From: an uncultured Bacteroidales bacterium
GTDB lineage: Bacteria; Bacteroidota; Bacteroidia; Bacteroidales; UBA932
Direction: 5' to 3'
Assembly (NCBI GenBank): GCA_905235445.1
Contig: CAJOLJ010000036.1
Coordinates: 1-34,555 of the forward strand
DNA length: 34,555 nucleotides
How positions within the stretch are numbered: position 1 is the stretch's first letter; each line of letters begins with the position of its first letter. A program made the position numbers and the translations under genes. Shown here piece by piece: positions 21,972-30,185 of this stretch. The notes beneath the pieces were generated by a model, which saw nothing but the letters and a program-made list of their open reading frames with translations, did not search any database and was not told where the DNA came from.

Positions 21972-23462
21972 ATGGCTAACTCAAAAACCAAAACCTCTGC
22001 TTCTTCCTCCGGAAAGAAGATATGGTCATTCATCGACGGATTCGCCGGGGACAGGGTGATCTTCATGATCGTCCTGATCCTCATCATGATTTCCATCCTG
22101 GCCATATCCTCTTCCACATCCCTTCTGGCCAACCAGCTGGGGACAACCCGCTCCGCCATCATCAGGGAACAGTTCCTCATCGTGATCGTGGGCCTCGCCG
22201 TCATGTTCATGGTCTACTACATGAGCCCGAAATTCTTCAAATTCATATCCAAGTACGGCTTCCTGGTATCGGTGGTACTGCTGTCGATGCTGGTACTGAA
22301 AGTGAACCTTCCCTTCGTGAAGGCCCTCCACATCAACGACGCCTACCGTTCGCTGAGCATACTGGGTTTCCAGCTCCACGTCTATGAGTTCGTGAAGATA
22401 TTCATGGTGATGTACCTGGGCTGGGCGGTCCAGGCATACAAGGACGACGACTTCGCCATAGCGAACTCCCTTGCGAAGATGGACCACTTCGCCTTCATGC
22501 AAAGTTCCCTGGCAAAGAAAATCATGTACATCTACGCTCCCATCCTCCTGGTCAGCGCCATGATAATGGTGGGAAGCGTCTCCTCGACCCTTTTCATCGG
22601 CCTGATCATGGGAGCCACCATACTTGTGGGAGGCATCCGCATAAAGGAACTCATCCCGGTCATCCTTGTGGGCTTCGCCCTCGTCGGCCTTGCCGTGGGA
22701 GCCTACTTCGCTTCCGACGGCAAGATGTTCGAGAGGATCGGTACCGGCATTTCCAGGATAGCCAAGTTCTCCTCCGACTCCGAGCAGGAAGTGCTCCAGT
22801 ACGAAGAAGGCACCATCGAGTTCAAGGAGGCCCTGGACAAGAACCGCCAGGCTCTGGGAGCCAAGCTCGCGGTCAAGGAAGGCATCCTTCCCAAGGGACC
22901 TGGCCGCTCCACCCAGAAATACACCGTCCCCGTCATCTTCGAGGACTACATGTTCGCTTTCATAGTGGAGGAATATGGTCTGCTGGGGGCCCTGGTGATA
23001 CTCCTGCTGTATGGAAGCCTCCTGGCCAGGGGGTCCAGGATAGTGAGGTACTGCGATTCCATTTACCAGAAGACCGTAATTGCGGGACTCGTCCTGCTCA
23101 TTTCGGGACAGGCCCTCATGCATATGCTCATAAACGTGGACCTCGCCCCCATGACGGGACAGACCCTGCCGATGATATCCCACGGAAAATCCTCATTCCT
23201 CGCTTTCAGCCTGGCTTTCGGCGTCATCCTCTCCATTAGCCGCTCTGCCGAGAAGAGGCTCCTCGCGGCGCAGGAGGAGGCCAGCGCAGCACTTGCCGCC
23301 TCCAGGGCGGAAGAAGCGGAAGGTGGGGAAGAGCCATCTTCCCGGGAAGAGTCCCGCCAGAGGGTCCGCGTACTTGAAGAAGGAGAGGAAAGCGTACCCC
23401 TATCCCCCACCGACTCCGAGGCGCCAGACGATGGAGACGGGGAAGAGGACCTGGACGAATAA
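21972..23462 (+). CDS. ftsW: FtsW septal peptidoglycan glycosyltransferase
   Basis: FtsW is the SEDS-family polymerase that joins lipid II at the septum with FtsI. The 496-residue protein has about ten transmembrane helices and the family's late motif, here GQTLPMISHGKSSFLAFSLAFGVILS (usually IS-G-G-S/T). After the last helix there is an unusually long cytoplasmic tail of about 70 residues, mostly Glu, Asp, Ser and Ala, ending EEDLDE. The ATG at 21972 is preferred over an in-frame upstream start at 21927 because MANSKTKTSASSSGKK is a normal basic N-terminus. The 95-base gap before it has no clear promoter. FtsW rather than RodA is chosen from its place between murD and murG. Confidence 0.94.
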   Translation: MANSKTKTSASSSGKKIWSFIDGFAGDRVIFMIVLILIMISILAISSSTSLLANQLGTTRSAIIREQFLIVIVGLAVMFMVYYMSPKFFKFISKYGFLVSVVLLSMLVLKVNLPFVKALHINDAYRSLSILGFQLHVYEFVKIFMVMYLGWAVQAYKDDDFAIANSLAKMDHFAFMQSSLAKKIMYIYAPILLVSAMIMVGSVSSTLFIGLIMGATILVGGIRIKELIPVILVGFALVGLAVGAYFASDGKMFERIGTGISRIAKFSSDSEQEVLQYEEGTIEFKEALDKNRQALGAKLAVKEGILPKGPGRSTQKYTVPVIFEDYMFAFIVEEYGLLGALVILLLYGSLLARGSRIVRYCDSIYQKTVIAGLVLLISGQALMHMLINVDLAPMTGQTLPMISHGKSSFLAFSLAFGVILSISRSAEKRLLAAQEEASAALAASRAEEAEGGEEPSSREESRQRVRVLEEGEESVPLSPTDSEAPDDGDGEEDLDE

Positions 23463-23477
23463 CACATCACACACATC

Positions 23478-24686
23478 ATGGATAACACAGACAAGAAGAC
23501 CGACATTACATACAGGCCGATTCGGGCCATAATCAGCGGAGGCGGAACGGGAGGACACATTTTCCCTGCCGTATCCATCGCCGGTGCGCTCAAAAAGTGC
23601 AATCCCGACTCAGAAATCCTCTTCGTCGGGGCCGAAGGCAAGATGGAGATGGAGAAAGTCCCCGCCGCGGGATACAAGATAGTGGGTCTTCCCATTGTGG
23701 GACTCCAGCGGCAACTCTCCCTCAAGAACATCATCAATGACCTGCAGCTCCCGGTAAAGGTTATCGCCTCCGTCAACAAGGCAAAGAAAATAATCCGGGA
23801 TTTCAAGCCGGATATCGCCATTGGCGTGGGAGGCTATGCCTCGGCTCCCCTCCTTTGGGCGGCCCAGGATCTTCACATCCCCTGCCTCATCCAGGAGCAG
23901 AACGGCTTCGCGGGGCTTGCGAACAAGATTCTCGGGAAGAAGGCACAGAGCATCTGCGTCGCCTATGAGGGAATGGAGAAGTTCTTCCCCGCAGACAGGA
24001 TAGTCCTCTCCGGCAACCCCATCCGTTCACAGATGACTCCCCCGACTCCCGAGAGCAGGGAGGAAGGAATACGCCTGTACGGACTTGACCCGGGCAGAAA
24101 GCACCTCCTCATCCTGGGCGGAAGCCTCGGAAGCGCACAGCTCAACCGAAGCATGAAGGAGTGGATCAGTGCAGGCTGCCCCGGCGGGGAGGGCATCGAT
24201 ATCCTCTGGCAGTGCGGCAAATACTACAAAGGGTCCATCGATGAGTTCATGAAAAATGCCGAGGCCACCCTTCCGGAGTCTTCCCGCCCCTCCTTCTGCG
24301 GCATCCACCATACGGATTTCATAGCGAGGATGGACCTGGCCTACAGTGCGGCGGACGTGGTTGTCTCCCGTTCCGGGGCCAGCACCGTTTCGGAACTTTG
24401 CGCTGTGCATAAGGCAGCCATCTTCGTTCCCTCGCCCAACGTGGCAGAGGACCACCAGACCCACAACGCAATGGCCCTCGTGAGACGGGATGCGGCCATG
24501 ATAGTAAAGGACAGCGAGGCTCCCGAGAAGCTTCTGCCAACGGCAATAGAGCTACTGGGACAGAGCGGGAAAATCCAGGATATGGAAAGGAACATAGCGG
24601 CCCTGGCCCTTCCCGATGCGGCACAGACCATAGCGGACGAGGTCTACAGGGTCCTCGAAAAGGAATCCGCCAAGACTAAGTCATGA
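23478..24686 (+). CDS. murG: lipid II synthase MurG
   Basis: MurG transfers GlcNAc from UDP-GlcNAc onto lipid I at the cytoplasmic face of the membrane. The 402-residue GT-B enzyme shows the first glycine-rich loop ISGGGTGGHIFPA (about residues 20-32), VGGYASAP, QEQNGFAGLANKIL, the second loop ILGGSLGSAQLN and the UDP-binding VVSRSGASTVSEL. The N-terminus is about 12 residues longer than usual. It follows ftsW by 15 bases and precedes murC by 31. Confidence 0.97.
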   Translation: MDNTDKKTDITYRPIRAIISGGGTGGHIFPAVSIAGALKKCNPDSEILFVGAEGKMEMEKVPAAGYKIVGLPIVGLQRQLSLKNIINDLQLPVKVIASVNKAKKIIRDFKPDIAIGVGGYASAPLLWAAQDLHIPCLIQEQNGFAGLANKILGKKAQSICVAYEGMEKFFPADRIVLSGNPIRSQMTPPTPESREEGIRLYGLDPGRKHLLILGGSLGSAQLNRSMKEWISAGCPGGEGIDILWQCGKYYKGSIDEFMKNAEATLPESSRPSFCGIHHTDFIARMDLAYSAADVVVSRSGASTVSELCAVHKAAIFVPSPNVAEDHQTHNAMALVRRDAAMIVKDSEAPEKLLPTAIELLGQSGKIQDMERNIAALALPDAAQTIADEVYRVLEKESAKTKS

Positions 24687-24717
24687 CTCTCTTCCACTTC
24701 AGCTACCACCACTTGTC

Positions 24718-26091
24718 ATGAAAGAGAAAGAATACTCGAATATATATTTCATAGGGATCGGCGGCATTGGCGTGAGCGCCCTTGCGAGGTATTTCAAGTA
24801 CATCGGAAAGAACGTATCCGGCTACGACAGGACTCCCTCCCCGCTTACCGGGGAACTAGAGGCCGAAGGGATCCCTGTGCACTACACCCCGGACACCTCC
24901 CTCATTCCTTCCGGCGTGGAGGACACCCTGGTCGTCTACTCCTCAGCCATCCACGAAGACATGCCGGAACTCGCTTACGCCCTGTCCCACGGCTATGACA
25001 CCGTAAAGAGGGCCCATGCCCTCGGGGAGATAGCGAAGGGCCAGAAGTGCCTCGCCGTGAGCGGGACCCACGGCAAGACCACCATCAGCACGATGACAGC
25101 CCACCTGCTCCGCACCGGCGGGATTGACTGCTCGGCATTCCTGGGGGGCATCTCCCGCAACTTCCACTCGAATTTCCTGATCGGTGAACAGAAAACGGTA
25201 GTCGTGGAGGCGGATGAGTTCGACAGGTCCTTCCTGACACTCTATCCGCACACTGCGGTAGTGACCGCCATGGACCCCGACCACCTGGACATCTACGGCA
25301 CCCCGGAGAACTACCGCGAGGCATTCAGGAACTTTGTGGCCCAGTGCTCCGACACTCTGCTCATAAAAAGGGGCCTTCCCCTTTCAGAGAAGGACACTCC
25401 CGCAAAGATACTTACCTATAGTCTCGACGACCCCCTCTCCGATTACCACGCCGAGAACATACATCCCGACAGCATGGGGCACTTCCACTATGACCTCGTA
25501 CATCCCGGAGGTGTGGTCAAGGGAATAAGGGTAGGCACCCTGGGAAGGGTCGGGGCCGAGAACAGCATCGCCGCAGCCGCCCTGGCACTTCGTGAAGGAG
25601 TGGACGAGGGGAGCCTGAAGGAAGGGATATCCTCTTTCCTCGGGGCGGAAAGAAGGATGGAAGTCCACATCAACAGGCCCGGCCTTACATACATTGACGA
25701 CTACGCCCACCATCCCGACGAACTCCGCGCGACCCTCTCCTCCATCCGGGGAATCTTCCCCGGAAGGAAGATTACGGCCATATTCCAGCCCCATCTCTTC
25801 TCAAGGACAAGGGACCTCTCGGAAGGCTTTGCCGACGCTCTGTCCCTGGCGGACGAGGTGATACTGCTGGATATCTATCCCGCAAGGGAGGAACCCATAC
25901 CGGGTGTCACCTCCGATATCATCCTCCGTGGCATAACCTGCCCGAGGAAGACCCTCATCCACAAGGAGCAGCTGCTTTCCTTCCTCGGGAATGAAAGCGA
26001 GGATGTCCTCGTATCCTTCGGGGCCGGTGACATATCATCATATGTAGAACCCATAACGAGCATGCTTGAGAAGAAGTATCCCTCAGCCTAG
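24718..26091 (+). CDS. murC: UDP-MurNAc--L-alanine ligase
   Basis: MurC adds L-alanine to UDP-MurNAc, the first step of stem-peptide synthesis. The 457-residue protein has YFIGIGGIGVSALARYFK at the start, the ATP loop SGTHGKTTIST (Lys120), VVEADEFDRSF, MDPDHLDIYG, GAERRMEV, the motif DDYAHHPDE and QPHLFSRTRD. Length is normal. It is followed by ftsQ after 24 bases, a common order. Confidence 0.97.
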   Translation: MKEKEYSNIYFIGIGGIGVSALARYFKYIGKNVSGYDRTPSPLTGELEAEGIPVHYTPDTSLIPSGVEDTLVVYSSAIHEDMPELAYALSHGYDTVKRAHALGEIAKGQKCLAVSGTHGKTTISTMTAHLLRTGGIDCSAFLGGISRNFHSNFLIGEQKTVVVEADEFDRSFLTLYPHTAVVTAMDPDHLDIYGTPENYREAFRNFVAQCSDTLLIKRGLPLSEKDTPAKILTYSLDDPLSDYHAENIHPDSMGHFHYDLVHPGGVVKGIRVGTLGRVGAENSIAAAALALREGVDEGSLKEGISSFLGAERRMEVHINRPGLTYIDDYAHHPDELRATLSSIRGIFPGRKITAIFQPHLFSRTRDLSEGFADALSLADEVILLDIYPAREEPIPGVTSDIILRGITCPRKTLIHKEQLLSFLGNESEDVLVSFGAGDISSYVEPITSMLEKKYPSA

Positions 26092-26115
26092 AGCAAACAC
26101 CCCGCATAAGTCCCA

Positions 26116-26935
26116 ATGAAGAAGTTCCTGAAAATAACGGTTCCCATCCTCTCGACTCTCATCCTCGTCCTCCTCATGAGCCTCCTTTCGCAGAAGGCCC
26201 AGATGAAGAGGGCCACTGTGGTGTGCGACGAACTGGATGTCGTGATAAGGGACTCTTCAAGGCTGGATTTCATCAAGGAGGCCGACGTCGTAAGGTACCT
26301 TCATGAAGACTACGGGAAGTTCGAGGGCAAGAGACTCGACAGCCTGGACCTCAAGGCCATAGAGGATGCCCTCTCGCAGCGGAGCGCTGTTGTGGGCGTG
26401 GAGGCCTACACTACCGCATACCTCGAGGGGGAGAACCCCCGGGGCATCCTGCACATTGAACTTTCCCAGCGGGAACCCGTCGTGCTGTTCATGTCCAAGG
26501 GAATGAAAAACGGCTATTTCGCAGACTCCGACGGGATTGTGTTCCCCCAGAAAAAGGACAGGGTGGAGTCCCTCCTGACGGTTGGCGGGGAATTTCCCCT
26601 ATCCATGGAGGACTTCCCCGGCGCAAGTCCCGAGGCAAAGACATGGGTCAGGGACATCGTCGACATGGCAAAATACATGGAGGAGGACGAGTTCCTCCGC
26701 TCTGCCTTCTCCTCCGTCCGTCACCTCGGACAGTGCGGGGAACCTCACCCTCAGGCCGAAGCAGGGAAAGGAGAAATTCATTTTCGGAGGGCCCGACCTT
26801 TTCCAGGATAAATTCTCGAGGCTCAAGACCTACTACCGGTACATACTCCCCGCCAGGGAGAAGGACTACTACGCGGTAGTTGACGTACGCTTCGACGGAC
26901 AGATAGTGTGCAGGGAAAAAGAAGAGAAAAAATAG
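26116..26935 (+). CDS. ftsQ: cell division protein FtsQ, split by a frameshift
   Basis: FtsQ is a bitopic division protein that links the early ring to FtsL and the FtsW-FtsI synthase. The first frame (26116 to a TAA at 26811) encodes a transmembrane helix (about residues 7-24), a POTRA-type domain (SRLDFIKEADVVRYL ... REPVVLFM) and the start of the beta domain up to EFLRSAFSSV. From there the true C-terminus continues in the next frame as TSDSAGNLTLRPK ... KFIFGGP ... KFSRLKTYYRYI, ending at 26935. The switch point is an exact 4-bp tandem duplication, CGTC-CGTC at 26715-26722; removing one copy gives a single frame of about 271 residues. FtsQ is usually essential, so an error, a recent mutation or recoding are the options. 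It lies between murC and ftsA. Confidence 0.88.
26715..26722 (+). repeat. 4-bp tandem duplication that breaks ftsQ
   Basis: CGTC is repeated exactly (26715-26718, 26719-26722). With one copy removed the codons read TTC TCC TCC GTC ACC TCG GAC and the two ftsQ frames join as FSSVTSDSAGNLTL. The event is of the same type as the one at 2507-2519. Confidence 0.85.
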
Positions 26936-26968
26936 AGAAAGACATATCATAAAAAAACATATCATACA

Positions 26969-28528
26969 ATGGAAGAGAGATATTTAGCATCCGTGGACCT
27001 TGGAAGCTACAAGGTGGCGCTCACAGTGGCGAAGGTCCAGGGGGAGGACGTGGAAATCCTCTACTACAAACAGAAGCCCTCCGACGGTATCCGCTACTCG
27101 GCGGTCTACAATCCCAAGAAGGCCTCCGATGCCATCCGGGTCCTGATAAGGGATGCCGAGGAGGAACTGAAAATAAGGATCCTGCAGGTCGTGGTGGGAC
27201 TGCCCCGCTGTGACGTCAGGCAGGAGACAAACTCCGCGGTAGTGGACAGGGTGAACCCCGACGAGAACATTACCACCGAGGAAATCGAGACGCTCAAGTT
27301 CATGGCCCAGAGCGGCTATCCGCTCTCGGACCCCGATAAGGAGCAGCTGTACGGCGCCGTTGCGCAGTCCTACTCCACCGAGGAGGAGTTCCAGCTCATC
27401 GAGGATGATATCATCGGCATGGTCCCCGAACATCTGGAGGGGAACTTCAAGCTGTTCATCGGAAAGAAGAGCTCGGTGCGCAACATCGACAAGGTCTTCA
27501 ACTCCCTTGACATTGCCATCGCAGCCAAGTACTTCACTCCCGGGACTACCGCCAGGGCCGTTCTCAAATCCGATGAGATGCAAAGCGGTGTTGCTCTGAT
27601 TGACTTCGGTGGCGGAGCCACCTCTGTCACCATCTACCACAAGCAGATCATGCGTTACTACGGTGCCATCCCCTTCGGAGGGGATGTCATAACCGCCGAT
27701 ATCCAGAACGAATGCTCCATCTCCAGGCACCTCGCCGAGAACATCAAGCTCGCCTGGGGAGCCTGCCAGCCCGATCGCCTGGCCTCCCTGGAGGAGAAGA
27801 TAATCCAGATCGAGGACGAGGAACTGGGGTACAAGCAGATCCCGGTGAAATACCTCTCCGAAATCATCACAGCCCGCACCAAGGAAATCATCGAAGCCAT
27901 CCTCTACCACATCGAGCGGAGCGGCCTCGCCGATGACCTCCGCAGCGGGATAGTCATTACCGGCGGCGGAGCCGAACTGGCCAATATCCTGTCCTACATC
28001 AAAGAACTCTCCGGGTTCAATGCCCGCAAGGGCCTTCCCCGCCACCTGTTCTCCGCATCCGGTTGCCAGGGCGCCAAAGAGACCGGCGCCGCCCCGTCCA
28101 TCGGCATGATCCTGGCCGCAAAGGAGGACATCGCCCTCAACTGCATCGATCCCGTCATGGAGGATGAGGAAGAGGAGACAGCAGATGCCGGAAGGCAGGA
28201 GAGCTACTCCGATTACGGGAGTGACACCCCCTACGATACCACCCGGACCGAGGAGGAGGAAGAGGTTTCACACACTCCTTACCGCAGGCAGTCAAGCAAC
28301 CCCCTCCTTCAGGGAGAAGGTGAAGGGGCAAGCATCGAGGATGAAGACAACTCAGGCAACCTGTTCTCCGACGATGAGGTCCCCGTAACTGAGAAGCCGG
28401 GCAGGAGAGGCCGCAAAAAGGATAAGGGCCCCAAGAAAGAAAGCTTGCTCAAGATCAAGTGGAAAACGCTTGCCGGGAAGATTTACGACACCATTACCGA
28501 GGAAGACACTTCCGACGAGGACATGTAG
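26969..28528 (+). CDS. ftsA: cell division protein FtsA
   Basis: FtsA is an actin-like ATPase that tethers FtsZ filaments to the membrane. The 519-residue protein has the phosphate-1 loop VDLGSYKVALTVAK, the FtsA-specific 1C domain region after about residue 80, the phosphate-2 loop ALIDFGGGATSVTIY and the adenosine motif GIVITGGGAELANI. A long acidic, disordered linker (about residues 390-490) leads to a C-terminal amphipathic helix (SLLKIKWKTLAGKIYDTI) that would insert in the membrane. The linker makes it longer than the about 420-residue enteric protein. It sits between ftsQ and ftsZ. Confidence 0.96.
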   Translation: MEERYLASVDLGSYKVALTVAKVQGEDVEILYYKQKPSDGIRYSAVYNPKKASDAIRVLIRDAEEELKIRILQVVVGLPRCDVRQETNSAVVDRVNPDENITTEEIETLKFMAQSGYPLSDPDKEQLYGAVAQSYSTEEEFQLIEDDIIGMVPEHLEGNFKLFIGKKSSVRNIDKVFNSLDIAIAAKYFTPGTTARAVLKSDEMQSGVALIDFGGGATSVTIYHKQIMRYYGAIPFGGDVITADIQNECSISRHLAENIKLAWGACQPDRLASLEEKIIQIEDEELGYKQIPVKYLSEIITARTKEIIEAILYHIERSGLADDLRSGIVITGGGAELANILSYIKELSGFNARKGLPRHLFSASGCQGAKETGAAPSIGMILAAKEDIALNCIDPVMEDEEEETADAGRQESYSDYGSDTPYDTTRTEEEEEVSHTPYRRQSSNPLLQGEGEGASIEDEDNSGNLFSDDEVPVTEKPGRRGRKKDKGPKKESLLKIKWKTLAGKIYDTITEEDTSDEDM

Positions 28529-28543
28529 TCCCGTAGGAGAAAG

Positions 28544-28579
28544 AGTGTCTGCCTCACACAAAGACACTACGTTACTTTT
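28544..28579 (+). promoter_or_regulatory. possible ftsZ regulatory element: hairpin and weak promoter-like boxes
   Basis: In the 86-base ftsA-ftsZ gap, AGTGTCT (28544-28550) pairs with AGACACT (28562-28568) over an 11-base loop. A TACTTTTT (28572-28579) follows and resembles the -7 box except for its last base, with TCTG 20 bases upstream. It could be an extra ftsZ promoter or an attenuator; both readings are weak. Confidence 0.25.
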
Positions 28580-28614
28580 TCAATATTACAAACCAACTCA
28601 ATCTCACATCATCC

Positions 28615-29877
28615 ATGAATACAGGATATATCGAGGAGCCCCAATTCGTCGACAAGAACTGGACTACGGAGAACTCCATGATCAAAGTCATCGGAGTGGG
28701 CGGAGGCGGCTGCAATGCCGTCACCTATATGTACCACCAGAAAATAGAGGGTTGCACCTTCATCGTCTGCAACACTGACTCCCAGGCACTGAACAAGAGC
28801 GATGTCCCCACCAAGATACAACTCGGGGAAGGACTCGGGGCCGGGACCAACCCCACCGAGGGACGCAAGGCGGCCCTTGACTCAATGGAGACCATTTCCA
28901 AAATCGCCCTGGACAGCGGCACCAAGATGCTGTTCATCACCGCAGGCATGGGCGGAGGTACCGGTACGGGAGCCTCCCCTGTCATCGCCAAGATGGCAAA
29001 GGACAAGGGCATCCTCACAGTGGGGGTTGTCACCCTTCCTTTCAAGACCGAGGGGGACGACTTCCTCTCCAAGGCGGTCGACGGCATCCATGAACTGGAG
29101 AAGAACGTCGATTCGCTCCTTATCATCAATAACGAGAAACTCTACGAGCACTACGGCAACCAGCTCATCCACGAAGCCTTCCCGAAGGCTGACGAGGTCC
29201 TGGCCACCGCGGTTCGCGGCATCATCGAAATCATCACCAAGGCCGGGAACATCAATGTGGACTTCAAGGATGTGACGACCATGATGAAGGACGGAGGCAT
29301 GGCTCTTATGGGCTGCGGCGAAGGAAGGGGCGAAAACCGTCTCGAAGATGCAGTGAGAGGGGCACTGGAGTCCCCGCTGCTGAACGACTTCGACCTGAGC
29401 AGCGCCAAGAACATGCTCCTGAACATCACAGCCGGACTCAACAAGGAAGGCCTCACCATGGACGAGCTCAACACCATCACTGAAATGGTCATCAAGTATA
29501 CCGGAAAGCTGGTGAAGTTCAAGAGGGGCATCATCTATGACGAGGACCCCAGTGTCGGGGACAGCATCAAGATTACCGCCATCGCAACCGGGTTCAAGAT
29601 GGACCTCATCGGGGTCACCGGCTCGGATGTAGGCAAGCTCATCCTCATTGACAAGGACTTCACCTACGATTCCCACAAAGAGGACACGGGAGGGGAAGTC
29701 AGCCTCACAGAAGACCCGGTGAACATAAAGATCAACTTCAACTCCCTGGAGAACGTCCGCAAGTTCCACTTCGAGGATAAGGACCGTCCCGTCCTTGCCC
29801 TAAGTCCCGGCGAAAGCAAGGGCGAGCTGGAAAATACTGCAGCAATCCGCCGTACCCTGCGCACTCCAAGGATGTAG
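28615..29877 (+). CDS. ftsZ: cell division protein FtsZ
   Basis: FtsZ is the tubulin-like GTPase that forms the division ring. The 420-residue protein has IKVIGVGGGGCNAV (about residues 23-36), NTDSQAL, the tubulin signature GGGTGTG (113-119), and the T7 loop NVDFKD that completes the GTPase site of the neighbouring subunit. The core ends near residue 340 and the tail is short. It ends in TAAIRRTLRTPRM, without the usual D-I-P-x-F-L-R-like peptide that binds FtsA and other partners, though basic residues are present. It is the last gene of the dcw operon, followed by a strong terminator. Confidence 0.97.
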   Translation: MNTGYIEEPQFVDKNWTTENSMIKVIGVGGGGCNAVTYMYHQKIEGCTFIVCNTDSQALNKSDVPTKIQLGEGLGAGTNPTEGRKAALDSMETISKIALDSGTKMLFITAGMGGGTGTGASPVIAKMAKDKGILTVGVVTLPFKTEGDDFLSKAVDGIHELEKNVDSLLIINNEKLYEHYGNQLIHEAFPKADEVLATAVRGIIEIITKAGNINVDFKDVTTMMKDGGMALMGCGEGRGENRLEDAVRGALESPLLNDFDLSSAKNMLLNITAGLNKEGLTMDELNTITEMVIKYTGKLVKFKRGIIYDEDPSVGDSIKITAIATGFKMDLIGVTGSDVGKLILIDKDFTYDSHKEDTGGEVSLTEDPVNIKINFNSLENVRKFHFEDKDRPVLALSPGESKGELENTAAIRRTLRTPRM

Positions 29878-29885
29878 ACACCTGT

Positions 29886-29904
29886 CCGTCCCGTAGCGGG
29901 ACGG
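29886..29904 (+). terminator. hairpin just after ftsZ
   Basis: CCGTCCCG (29886-29893) and CGGGACGG (29897-29904) form a perfect 8-bp stem with a 3-base loop, 8 bases after the ftsZ stop. It is followed by GCTCTCTT, so it is either a weak terminator or protects the mRNA end. Confidence 0.5.
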
Positions 29905-29925
29905 GCTCTCTTCCCTATGATATGT

Positions 29926-29958
29926 GGATGCCCCTGTTGGGGCATCCCTTTTTCTTTT
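29926..29958 (+). terminator. terminator of the dcw operon
   Basis: GGATGCCCC (29926-29934) and GGGGCATCC (29939-29947) pair perfectly over a TGTT loop, followed by CTTTTTCTTTT. It is a strong intrinsic terminator closing the 13-gene operon. Confidence 0.9.
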
Positions 29959-30015
29959 GTGGGATGGAGGAGTGGCTTGCCACTTCATGCAGGCACATCA
30001 TTACCCGGCGCAGAA

Positions 30016-30043
30016 TGCGTTTCGCATATTGCGTTTCACATTT
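30016..30043 (+). repeat. 14-bp imperfect tandem repeat upstream of gltX
   Basis: TGCGTTTCGCATAT (30016-30029) is followed directly by TGCGTTTCACATTT (30030-30043) and then by TGCGAAATCATTC. Within it, TTTCGCA and TGCGAAA form an inverted repeat. It lies in the 308-base gap between ftsZ and gltX, which otherwise holds the terminators and the gltX -7 element. Its function is unknown. Confidence 0.45.
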
Positions 30044-30122
30044 TGCGAAATCATTCAACTACCCTCCCAGCGCGATTTTCATTTTGCAAGGTTTGCAGGG
30101 AAAAGCATTGGGACCTTTTTTG

Positions 30123-30130
30123 TAATTTTG
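30123..30130 (+). promoter_or_regulatory. -7 promoter element of gltX
   Basis: TAATTTTG followed by CACAC fits TAnnTTTG. The nearest TTTG (30092-30095) is 27 bases upstream, too far for consensus. Transcription would begin near 30137, about 50 bases before the ATG at 30186. Confidence 0.45.
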
Positions 30131-30185
30131 CACACTGGAATAGAAAAACATACTTCCGGCCAATCCATTCAAAGATTTTTTTGCC

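Noticed and set aside
26582..26935. independent gene in the second frame at the end of ftsQ
   Set aside because: Only its later part, from about 26715, looks like protein, and that part is the FtsQ C-terminus; it is explained by the frameshift.
13785..29877. a novel system hidden inside the dcw cluster
   Set aside because: Every gene has a known dcw identity and standard order; no extra gene is inserted.
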